From Crocinitomicaceae bacterium (GTDB taxonomy: Bacteria > Bacteroidota > Bacteroidia > Flavobacteriales_D > Crocinitomicaceae): a DNA stretch of 64,000 bases. Positions 26,892 to 34,929 of this stretch are shown piece after piece (the stretch's first letter is position 1; each line of letters opens with the position of its first letter). The position numbers were made by a program, and so were the translations under genes. The notes under the pieces are model-generated. The model worked only from the letters and a program-made list of their open reading frames with translations. It had not been told where the DNA came from and did not search any database. The stretch lies in NCBI GenBank assembly GCA_018402525.1, contig JAGYIR010000006.1, positions 62,001 to 126,000 of the forward strand, given 5' to 3'.

Positions 26892-27938
26892 ATGTATATA
26901 ACTGATTTGAAATCCATATCGCCCCAAAAAACGTACACCGATGAATTCTTGAAAGGAGAACTTGTCGCACATGAAGGCATCATTTTTAACGTGGAGGAAC
27001 CTGATTACATGGATTTGATTCCACGTGGATTGTTGCGTAGAATGGGAAAAGCCGTTCGAATGGGCGTTGGAACGGGATTACCGCTGATCAAAAATAACAG
27101 CAACATCGATGGAATTTTGATGGGGACAGCAAATGGTGGATTGGAAAACTGCATTGATTTCTTAAATCAGATTGTGGAGTACGATGAGGGAATGTTGACG
27201 CCAACGAATTTCGTTCAAAGTACACCGAATGCTATTGCTGGTCAACTTGCATTGATGGACCAAAATCGTGGCTACAACACCACCTATACGAACGGGGGTC
27301 ACGCCTTTGAAAACACATTATTGGACGCTCTACTTTTATTCGAAGAGGGAAATGCTGAGAAATTATTGATTGGTGGAATTGAAGAAATTTCGAATTACAA
27401 TTACAACATCGACTTTTTGGCCGATCACTACAAAGAAGTTGCAATTGGGAATTTTGATTTGATTGATTCCTTGACATCTGGTTCTGTATGTGGAGAGGGT
27501 TCAAATATGTTCATCGTAGAGAAAAATGCCACAGAATATTATGCTAAAATTCACGATGTCGCCCAACTCACCTACCCAAAAGAATCGGACATTGAAACCT
27601 GCATTGATGACATTTTAAAGCGAAATTCGTTCACCAGAAGTGACATTGATACACTGATGCTTGGAATGAATGGTGATGTCGATCACAACAAGTGGTACAA
27701 TCACGTTTCAGAAGATTTATTTCCAACTGCAAATACGCTCGTTTTTAAGCATTTGGTCGGAGAATACCGTACGTGTACCTCTTTTGCTGTTTGGATGTGT
27801 TCTCACGTGTTAAATGGTGAAACTGCCTTTTTGGATAGCATTATAAAACGAGAAATCGACAGAAGTAATATCAATAAAATATTGATATACAATCATTTTG
27901 ATGAAGTGAATCACAGCTTCATTCTTATCAGCAACTAG
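26892..27938 (+). CDS. Degenerate ketosynthase (chain length factor / KS-beta)
   Basis: 348 residues from the ATG at 26892, which directly follows the KS-alpha stop. A start at 26859 is possible but would overlap that gene. The fold resembles a ketosynthase (PNAIAGQLALMDQN, LLIGGIEEISNYN), but the active-site Cys position reads TYTNGGHAFENTL, so the nucleophile is missing. The His positions are also not conserved in the usual form. This pattern is typical of a chain length factor that pairs with the active KS-alpha. Its role is probably to set chain length or act as a heterodimer partner. Confidence 0.85.
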   Translation: MYITDLKSISPQKTYTDEFLKGELVAHEGIIFNVEEPDYMDLIPRGLLRRMGKAVRMGVGTGLPLIKNNSNIDGILMGTANGGLENCIDFLNQIVEYDEGMLTPTNFVQSTPNAIAGQLALMDQNRGYNTTYTNGGHAFENTLLDALLLFEEGNAEKLLIGGIEEISNYNYNIDFLADHYKEVAIGNFDLIDSLTSGSVCGEGSNMFIVEKNATEYYAKIHDVAQLTYPKESDIETCIDDILKRNSFTRSDIDTLMLGMNGDVDHNKWYNHVSEDLFPTANTLVFKHLVGEYRTCTSFAVWMCSHVLNGETAFLDSIIKREIDRSNINKILIYNHFDEVNHSFILISN

Positions 27939-27940
27939 TC

Positions 27941-28624
27941 ATGGCAATTACGCAAGAAAATTTTTTGTTTTTAAAAGAATTGGCAAAGAACAACAACCGC
28001 GATTGGTTCACAGAGAATAAAGCTGAATATCAGAAACAGCATGAAAACGTTATTGCCTTTGCCGACGAGTTGCTTGGTAAGCTCAACCAGCACGACAGCA
28101 TTGAGACATTAAATGGCAAGAAAAGTCTCTACCGTATTTATCGTGATGTTCGCTTTTCCGCAGACAAATCTCCCTATAAAACACATTGGGCTGGAGGATT
28201 TTCACGTGCTACTAAAAAATTACGAGGTGGTTATTATTTTCAAGTCGCTCCAAATAACAATTCGTTTATCGCAGCTGGATTCTGGGCACCCAACAAAGAA
28301 GATTTACAACGCATTCGTGAAGAAATAGCTGTTGATGCGGACGAACTAAGAACAATTCTAGCCAATAAACAATTCATTGAGACTTTTGGTCAATTACGAG
28401 GTGAACAATTGAAAAGTGCGCCAAAAGGATTTGATAAAGATCATCCGAACATCGATTTATTGCGCTTCAAACAGTTCATTGTCACGAAAAGTTTTACCGA
28501 TACAGAGGTACTAAGTCCTGATTTTGCTGACTCGGTGAACAATGCATTTAAAAATATACGTCCGTTTTTCAATTATATGAGTGAGGTGTTGACCACCGAT
28601 GCAAATGGAAACTCGATCGTATAA
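27941..28624 (+). CDS. DUF2461 family protein
   Basis: 227 residues. It starts two bases after the chain length factor stop. It shows the family signatures NNRDWFTENKAEYQKQHE, SLYRIYRDVRFSADKSPYKTHWAGGFSR and GGYYFQVAPN. DUF2461 proteins have no known activity. The gene is usually found alone in genomes, so its adjacency to the cluster may be a chance operon extension rather than functional linkage. No signal peptide or membrane segment. Confidence 0.88.
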   Translation: MAITQENFLFLKELAKNNNRDWFTENKAEYQKQHENVIAFADELLGKLNQHDSIETLNGKKSLYRIYRDVRFSADKSPYKTHWAGGFSRATKKLRGGYYFQVAPNNNSFIAAGFWAPNKEDLQRIREEIAVDADELRTILANKQFIETFGQLRGEQLKSAPKGFDKDHPNIDLLRFKQFIVTKSFTDTEVLSPDFADSVNNAFKNIRPFFNYMSEVLTTDANGNSIV

Positions 28625-28733
28625 TTATTCTTCGCATACAACCAACCTATTTCTTTCTTCGCTCGTCATTTGATTGAGATGGGTGGAAATGTTCCAGTTC
28701 GCTCGACAAATGAATCATTAAAAATAAACACTT

Positions 28734-29372
28734 ATGAAAACAAACATTACTAAAAATGTATTTATTGCTACGTTAACTTTATTTTTCACGTCAAGTATTC
28801 AAGCACAAGTTACGCATGATGTATCAGCAAGTGGCATGAGTTTTACACCAGCAAATATCACTATTAACCTTGGCGATACCGTTCGATGGACAAATGCTGG
28901 GGGCACACATAACGTAAATGGAACAACCACAACCTTTGCTGGAAATCCTGAATCCTTCGGGAATTCACTTGGAACGGGGTGGGTATTTGATCATAAATTC
29001 ACTGTTGCTGGATCCTATGATTATCGTTGCGACCAACATTTTGGAGGCGGAATGACAGGAAGAGTAATCGTTGTCGATCCAACTGCAAACATCGAAGAAA
29101 TCGCTGCTGAAAGCAATGTGATTTTGAACATTTATCCGATTCCTGCATCAAACGAGGTGACCATCGAGTTATCTGGTGAATTATTGAATGTGACACAAGA
29201 ATTGGCCTTGATCGTTTTCGATATGAGTGGAAAAGAAGTCTTAAGTCAACGCACGATCTCAACTTCATCTATTAAGTTAAATACGGCTAAATTGGAAAAC
29301 GGAATCTACATTATCAACTTAATGGATGGCAATGTCAAATTGGAAAGTCACCAAATCAGTATTAATAGATAG
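28734..29372 (+). CDS. Cupredoxin-domain secreted protein with T9SS sorting domain
   Basis: 212 residues. Signal peptide (ATLTLFFTSSIQAQ), then a plastocyanin-like domain with type-1 copper ligands visible: His in GGTHNVNG, then Cys, His and Met in DYRCDQHFGGGMTGR (C-x2-H-x4-M). The C-terminus is a type A T9SS domain (NIYPIPASNEVTIEL, VFDMSGKEVL, ENGIYIINLMDG). It is probably an extracellular electron carrier or copper protein. It is monocistronic and ends at a terminator. Confidence 0.87.
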   Translation: MKTNITKNVFIATLTLFFTSSIQAQVTHDVSASGMSFTPANITINLGDTVRWTNAGGTHNVNGTTTTFAGNPESFGNSLGTGWVFDHKFTVAGSYDYRCDQHFGGGMTGRVIVVDPTANIEEIAAESNVILNIYPIPASNEVTIELSGELLNVTQELALIVFDMSGKEVLSQRTISTSSIKLNTAKLENGIYIINLMDGNVKLESHQISINR

Positions 29373-29399
29373 AATCTTTTATTTTTTTAGATAAAATTG

Positions 29400-29427
29400 G
29401 TCCGTCTTACCTAGGCGGACTTTTTTT
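29400..29427 (+). terminator. Intrinsic terminator after the cupredoxin gene
   Basis: An 8-bp stem with one G-T pair (GTCCGTCT at 29400-29407 with AGGCGGAC at 29413-29420) followed by a run of seven T. Confidence 0.75.
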
Positions 29428-29570
29428 GTTTTCAACTCTCATTCTTAAAAAAGAACCTGGCTATAATCGTCGGTTGGAATCCAATAATGATGCAACATAA
29501 GTGACATCTAATTAACTAATATCCAATAAGTAATTGTATATTTAGGCATTACACTACTTAAATAAACAAT

Positions 29571-31619
29571 ATGAAAAAACAATTACTTCTACTAACAGGA
29601 CTAGTGATGACAGCATTTACACATGCCCAATCCTTCTCCGATGATTTTGAATCGTATACACCAGGATCCTTTTTAGGTCTTTCATCTGCTGATTGGACTA
29701 CTTGGTCAGCTGGACAAGAAGGCGGAGCTGAAGATGTTACCATCACGACTGCAAATGCATCGAGCGGTTCAAATGCCATCTATTTTTCGTCAACGGCGCC
29801 AAATGGTGGACCACAAGATGTTGTACTTCCATTCGATCAAATTTACAATTCAGGAAATTTTTCTTTTGAAGCAAATTTCTATGTTGAGACAAACAAAGGT
29901 GCATACTTCAATCTTCAAGGAACGCTTGTCGTAGCTCAAATTTGGGCTTTGGATTGCTATATGCTTCAGGACGGAACACTAAAGCTTTCCAACCAAGGAA
30001 CGCCATACATCAATGCGAATTACCCTCCAGCTCAGTGGTTTAACCTTCGAATTGACATGGATTTAACGACAAATGTCTGGGAATTATTCATCAACAATGT
30101 TTCTCAAGGTTCATTTGCAAATCCAACTGGACAAATTGGAATCCTCGATTTGTACCCTGTTAACCCAACAGCGGAAGGTGGAAATGGAGTTTCTGGGTTC
30201 TACGTTGATGACGTTAGTTATGCTGCAGTACCTGCAACATTGCCTGCCGTAAATGGAGGTGTTACTTTCGTTGAACAATTAGCAGGAATTGCAGGGTTAA
30301 CGTCTGATGTGACGGCAACCGTTAGAAATTTAGGAACAGATCCAATCACTTCGTTTGACATTACTTACGATTATGATGGAACTCAAATTAATGAAAGTGT
30401 AGGTCCAATTTCGTTAAATTCTTTAGCGACCTATGAGCACACATTTGCTACACAAGCTACTGTTGCGCCAGGAAGTAACTCACTTACTGTTACTATTTCA
30501 AATGTTAACGGGGCTGGTGCAGATGCTGATCCAACAGACGATTCAAAAACGATTACTGTTAATCCAATAGTTCCTGCCACCGGTAAAATAGTTGTGGGAG
30601 AGGAAGCAACTGGAACTTGGTGTCAGTGGTGTCCACGTGGAGCGGTTTATATGGATTTGTTTGAACAAGAATATGGTCCTTATTGGGCAGGAGTTGCTGT
30701 TCATAATAACGACCCAATGACTGTCACTGAATATGATGCTGGAGTCAGCGCAGCGGTTGGTGGTTCTTACCCAAACTCAATAGTAGATCGTGGCACTGCT
30801 GTTGACCCTTCTGCCATGAACGCAGATTTCTTGACAAGATTACAGACCCCACCTACTGCTTTCATTGAAAATGGCGCTAATTGGGATCCTGCAACACGTA
30901 CTCTAGATGTATCTATCTCTGTTGATTTTCAAGCAGCTGCAAACAACAACTTCAAAGTCGCATGTGTATTGACTGAAGATGGCGTGACTGGTACAACTGG
31001 ATATGCGCAATCAAATGCATACGCAGGTGGTGGAAATGGAGTTATGGGCGGTTATGAATTGCTTCCAAATCCTGTACCAGCAGCACAAATGGTGTATGAT
31101 CATGTTGCAAGAGAGATTCAACCATCGTTTGGTGGATTAACAACAAGTTTTCCTGCTGTTGTGGCAAGTGGCGAATTACACGTATTCAACTTCAGTTTCG
31201 TATTGCCTGCTGATTGGGATGAAGACAATATGCATATCATTGGATTATTGATTGCGCCAAATGGAACTATTGACAATGCTGGTAAAGCAACCATTGCAGA
31301 AGCTGTTTCAAATGGTTGGGTTGATGGTACAACGGTAGGTTTGGTTGAATCGAACTTGGACCAGTTGGATGCAATATTCTCTGTATATCCAAACCCTGCA
31401 ACTACTGAAGCAACAATTGCTATCAATTTGAAGAAAGAATCCTCTGTAACTCTGAAAGTGACCGATGCAACTGGAAAAGAAATTGCTAACAGAGACTATG
31501 GTTCAATGAACGGTTCGTCAACTGTAGCATTAAACACGTCGACGTTGGATGCCGGAGTTTACTTTGTACAATTGACGGTAAACAATGAGACATTGATCAA
31601 ACGATTAATTGTTGAATAA
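29571..31619 (+). CDS. Omp28-related outer membrane protein with T9SS sorting domain
   Basis: 682 residues. Signal peptide (LLLLTGLVMTAFTHAQ). Residues about 20-210 form a concanavalin-like lectin domain (FDLYPVNPTAEGGNGVSGFYVDDVSY-like end). Residues about 220-330 are a beta-sandwich (NPITSFDITYDYDG). Then comes an Omp28-type thioredoxin-like domain starting VVGEEATGTWCQWCPRG with a CxxC pair, and PNSIVDRG. A type A T9SS domain closes it (VYPNPATTEATIAI, VTDATGKEI, AGVYFVQLTV). The CxxC suggests a redox or disulfide-related fold outside the cell. The role is unknown. Confidence 0.88.
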   Translation: MKKQLLLLTGLVMTAFTHAQSFSDDFESYTPGSFLGLSSADWTTWSAGQEGGAEDVTITTANASSGSNAIYFSSTAPNGGPQDVVLPFDQIYNSGNFSFEANFYVETNKGAYFNLQGTLVVAQIWALDCYMLQDGTLKLSNQGTPYINANYPPAQWFNLRIDMDLTTNVWELFINNVSQGSFANPTGQIGILDLYPVNPTAEGGNGVSGFYVDDVSYAAVPATLPAVNGGVTFVEQLAGIAGLTSDVTATVRNLGTDPITSFDITYDYDGTQINESVGPISLNSLATYEHTFATQATVAPGSNSLTVTISNVNGAGADADPTDDSKTITVNPIVPATGKIVVGEEATGTWCQWCPRGAVYMDLFEQEYGPYWAGVAVHNNDPMTVTEYDAGVSAAVGGSYPNSIVDRGTAVDPSAMNADFLTRLQTPPTAFIENGANWDPATRTLDVSISVDFQAAANNNFKVACVLTEDGVTGTTGYAQSNAYAGGGNGVMGGYELLPNPVPAAQMVYDHVAREIQPSFGGLTTSFPAVVASGELHVFNFSFVLPADWDEDNMHIIGLLIAPNGTIDNAGKATIAEAVSNGWVDGTTVGLVESNLDQLDAIFSVYPNPATTEATIAINLKKESSVTLKVTDATGKEIANRDYGSMNGSSTVALNTSTLDAGVYFVQLTVNNETLIKRLIVE

Positions 31620-31639
31620 TTAAATAAGTAATAGAATGG

Positions 31640-31662
31640 AAGGGCGACCAACGGTCGCCCTT
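31640..31662 (+). terminator. Intrinsic terminator after the Omp28-type gene
   Basis: A perfect 10-bp GC-rich stem (AAGGGCGACC with GGTCGCCCTT) with a 3-nt loop, followed by TTAT. Confidence 0.85.
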
Positions 31663-31702
31663 TTATCGTTTAAGCCGTTATATTTTCGTATCTTTAAGGT
31701 CT

Positions 31703-32734
31703 ATGGATTTTATTGATATTGAACACAAAAAACCTACCTACAAAATTAAAGCTCCGTTGCGAGAACATTTACGTCTCTATTCGCGACTAACTGAATTGCC
31801 AATCTCCTACGATGATCTGCTCCGTTTTCAGGATTTAATTCCTCTCACAGACCGACACGGAAACGAAACATTATGGTTTGGAGCAATTTACAACGAGAGT
31901 GACAATGAGTTTTTTCATAGCGAACTGATTAAGATTTATCAAATGTTGGTCGCGGATGGTGACGTTATCCCCTATCTACGGGTCGAAAGTATAGATTTCT
32001 GTTCCTTTGGTAATTCAAGACCGTTTCGTATAAAGATCATCAATGAAATCAATGACAATCACGACTATTTCTACGTAAAAAAGGCGGATGTATCGCGAAT
32101 CTATGGACTAGAGCTTGAAGAAATCTTCTCTCCGGACAAGGTTTCCTATTTCGTGAATAACATGACGTTGATTGAAGATCATATTGTGGGAATCCCGTGT
32201 GATGAGTTCATTAAAAAAAACAATGGTATTCAAATAGAGAATCGTTTACGCTTCGCAAAGGAGTTTGTAAAATTTAATGAACGCTGCTTTACCCGATTGT
32301 TAGGTGATATGCGTGCTTACAACTTTGTAGTGGAAATCACCCAGGACTTTGATAATATCCAGTACAGACTGCGTGCCATGGATTTTGATCAACAAAGCTT
32401 CGAGGGAAGAAAGAACATTTACCTTCCACAATACTACAAGGACAATGTTGAATTAGTTGCGTTGGCTCAAGAATTGATGTCGACGGAAATAGCCGAACAA
32501 TACATGAAGCAAGAACGGGTTGCCATGCGTAAACGTTTTTTGGCAGCTAAGCAGCGTACCCGAAGTTTACTTCGGCGAATGAAGCGTGACTCAATCTCCT
32601 CAAAAGAACACATTTCTACGCTTGGGAGAGAACTAGCCATTTACCATAAGGATGAACGCTTTCTCTCACTCAAAACAATGGGTGATATTTTAACACTTCA
32701 TTTGGAATTGAAACTAGGTGTAACAATATTTTAA
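31703..32734 (+). CDS. Conserved unknown protein with protein-kinase-like motifs
   Basis: 343 residues, no named family. A TATTTTCG box at 31681-31688 lies 14 bp before the ATG. The middle of the protein holds motifs like the catalytic core of protein or aminoglycoside kinases: GDMRAYNF at 201-208 (Asp and Asn spaced as in HGDxxxxN) and MDFD at 226-229 (DFD). An earlier YFYVKK (122-127) could be the beta-3 Lys. The last 100 residues are basic and helical (MRKRFLAAKQRTRSLLRRMKR). A kinase or pseudokinase fold is inferred; no substrate is known. It is soluble and upstream of the YCII gene. Confidence 0.7.
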   Translation: MDFIDIEHKKPTYKIKAPLREHLRLYSRLTELPISYDDLLRFQDLIPLTDRHGNETLWFGAIYNESDNEFFHSELIKIYQMLVADGDVIPYLRVESIDFCSFGNSRPFRIKIINEINDNHDYFYVKKADVSRIYGLELEEIFSPDKVSYFVNNMTLIEDHIVGIPCDEFIKKNNGIQIENRLRFAKEFVKFNERCFTRLLGDMRAYNFVVEITQDFDNIQYRLRAMDFDQQSFEGRKNIYLPQYYKDNVELVALAQELMSTEIAEQYMKQERVAMRKRFLAAKQRTRSLLRRMKRDSISSKEHISTLGRELAIYHKDERFLSLKTMGDILTLHLELKLGVTIF

Positions 32735-32767
32735 AACTCGTATATTCGAACGTAAAAATCTTTCAAA

Positions 32768-33223
32768 ATGAACTATCTGTTTTCCCTTTTAGTATTTGTG
32801 AACCTTGGAATGGCTCTGTCTCAGTCAGAAAACCCAAACTACAACGATTCATTAGCAAAATTGTATAGTGCCGACGATTATGGAATGAAAAGCTACTTCT
32901 TAGTTCTGTTGTCCACAGGTCAAAATACAGCAACAACGCCTGAATTTCGTGACAGTTGCTTTAGAAGTCACATGAACAACATTGATCTGCTAGTAAAGGA
33001 AGGAAAACTGATTGTTGCAGGCCCCTTTGGTAAAAACGACGATCAGATGCGTGGTTTGTTTATCATTGATGCCGAAAATGAAGAGGAAGTCCGCACTCTG
33101 CTTAAGGGTGATGCTGCCATTGAACAAGACATTCTAAAAGCATCCATCATTCCATGGTACGGTTCAGCAGCGCTTCCAGCTTATCTGGAAGTCTCTGATC
33201 AGATTTGGAGAAAGTCGCCCTGA
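32768..33223 (+). CDS. YCII-related domain protein, exported
   Basis: 151 residues. A short signal peptide (LFSLLVFVNLGMALSQ) precedes a YCII-like domain (YFLVLLSTGQN, HMNNIDLLVKEGKLIVAGPFGKNDDQMRGLFIIDA). YCII domains have a ferredoxin-like fold, and their enzymatic role is mostly unknown. The conserved His of the HMNNI region is present. It lies 33 bp after the kinase-like gene and ends 8 bp before the stop of the converging DUF819 gene. Confidence 0.83.
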   Translation: MNYLFSLLVFVNLGMALSQSENPNYNDSLAKLYSADDYGMKSYFLVLLSTGQNTATTPEFRDSCFRSHMNNIDLLVKEGKLIVAGPFGKNDDQMRGLFIIDAENEEEVRTLLKGDAAIEQDILKASIIPWYGSAALPAYLEVSDQIWRKSP

Positions 33224-33231
33224 AAAATCAT

Positions 33232-34863
33232 CTACGGTGCAACAAAACGCATGGCTTCTGCACACAAAATTGCTCCATAAGTTCCTAACGCATAGCCTAG
33301 AACAGCCAAAATCGCTCCTACACTTGCTAAAGATGGGTGAAACGCTGCCGCAACAATAGGTGCAGATGCTGCTCCTCCAATGTTTGCTTTTGATCCAACC
33401 GCGACAAAAAAGAAAGGTGCTTTGATTATTTTGGCGACAATGAACAAGATCAACACATGGACTAACATCCAAATGATTCCAACTAATATAAGTTGAGGCT
33501 CTTCTACCGCTTTTTGTAATTCCATTTTCATTCCGATTGTCGCGACAAGAATATAAATAAATACACTTCCAATCTTAGATGCTCCCGCCCCTTCGTATTT
33601 ACGCAATTTCGTTAACGAAAGTAAGAGTCCACCTGTTGTGGCAATAACCACCAACCAAAAGAAAGAACTCGCAAACGGTGATTCAGGTCCCAACCATGCT
33701 TTCATGACTTCTGCCAAATACGCACCGAAATAATGCGAAATTGCTACAATTCCAAAAGTGATTCCGGCAATCATCATATAATCCGATAATGTAGGCTGTT
33801 TCGCAATTGAATCTTGGTACTTCCCTACCCTTTCTTTCAGATCCTCTATCGAAGAAGTGTCAGCTTTTAGCCAACGATCAAATTTTTCTGTTCGAGCTGC
33901 TCCCCATAATAAAAATGCCATCCACAGATTCGCGACAACAATATCAACAGTAACCATTTTTCCATACAAATCTGGATTGTACTTGTATGTTTCGAGCATG
34001 GCAGCTTGGTTTGCTCCTCCGCCGATCCAACTTCCTGCGAGCGTCGAAAAACCTCTCCATGCAGCGTCGTTGCCAATTCCTCCGACCACTTCAGGGTCAA
34101 TGAATGAATAAATTAGAATCGCCACTGGACCGCCAATGATAATCCCAACAGTCGCTGTTACAAACATGATCAGTGCTTTAGGTCCAAGGTTGATAATTCC
34201 CTTGAAATCGATCCCAAGCGTCATTAAAATCAGCGCACCTGGCAACAAATAGTCTTTTGCCATGTTGTAAAGGCCTGAGTATTCTTTGGAAATCAAACCA
34301 AGCGCGTCAAGCACAGCAGGAATTAAATAACACAATAACAACGCTGGAACGAACATGTAAAACTTTTTCCAACGTTTATTTTGAAGACTTGACGTGTAAA
34401 AGATAAAGGCAAGAACAATGGCCAATAATCCGAATACAATCGTGTCAGAAACGAACGTTGGACGATCTCTGTATTCAACGCTAAGCGCCACAGATTCACT
34501 TCCATTCGACTTAAACGCAAGTGGCTTTCCATTGCTAAAAACTGTAATTGTTATCTTTCGCGATGCTTCAATCCCATTGATTAAAAATGGCTTCATTTCA
34601 TGGAACACAATTACACTTTCTGAATCGTCACTGCTCATTTCAACAACCATGGAATCAACGTTTTTTGGCACATCCATGTAGCTAAAATCCACTAAAATAT
34701 TTTCTTTTCCTTCAATTACCAGCGAATTTTCGACACTCATGTTGATGTACTCAAAATCGCCGACTTGAAGTTGATTCATCGTTACGCTGTCCAGTTGTTC
34801 AATGGTTTGTCCAGTTGTCCAAAGCGTTCCCAGCAAGCAAAATAAAAGTGTAATCGTTTTCAT
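33232..34863 (-). CDS. DUF819 family membrane protein with extra N-terminal domain
   Basis: 543 residues. The first 20 residues are a signal peptide (TLLFCLLGTLWTTGQ), and residues about 20-130 form a beta-rich exported domain with no assignment. Then come about ten membrane segments of the DUF819 family, with landmarks LVFGLLAIVLAFIFYTS (140-155), LMTLGIDFKGIINLGPKALIMF, GGGANQAAMLETY and ANIGGAASAPIVAAAF. DUF819 resembles transporters with a GGx-rich core. Its substrate is unknown. The extra N-terminal domain is not part of the usual DUF819 protein. It converges on the YCII gene. Confidence 0.87.
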   Translation of the reverse strand: MKTITLLFCLLGTLWTTGQTIEQLDSVTMNQLQVGDFEYINMSVENSLVIEGKENILVDFSYMDVPKNVDSMVVEMSSDDSESVIVFHEMKPFLINGIEASRKITITVFSNGKPLAFKSNGSESVALSVEYRDRPTFVSDTIVFGLLAIVLAFIFYTSSLQNKRWKKFYMFVPALLLCYLIPAVLDALGLISKEYSGLYNMAKDYLLPGALILMTLGIDFKGIINLGPKALIMFVTATVGIIIGGPVAILIYSFIDPEVVGGIGNDAAWRGFSTLAGSWIGGGANQAAMLETYKYNPDLYGKMVTVDIVVANLWMAFLLWGAARTEKFDRWLKADTSSIEDLKERVGKYQDSIAKQPTLSDYMMIAGITFGIVAISHYFGAYLAEVMKAWLGPESPFASSFFWLVVIATTGGLLLSLTKLRKYEGAGASKIGSVFIYILVATIGMKMELQKAVEEPQLILVGIIWMLVHVLILFIVAKIIKAPFFFVAVGSKANIGGAASAPIVAAAFHPSLASVGAILAVLGYALGTYGAILCAEAMRFVAP

Positions 34864-34885
34864 ATCCTAATTTGTTTTAAGCAAA

Positions 34886-34909
34886 AAAACAGCACCTGAG
34901 CGCTGTTTT
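34886..34909 (-). terminator. Intrinsic terminator after the POT gene pair
   Basis: An 8-bp stem (AAAACAGC with GCTGTTTT, 8-nt loop). On the minus strand it is followed by a T run. It lies between the POT stop at 34930 and the DUF819 start. Confidence 0.8.
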
Positions 34910-34929
34910 CTTAATGTAATTATTTCGTT

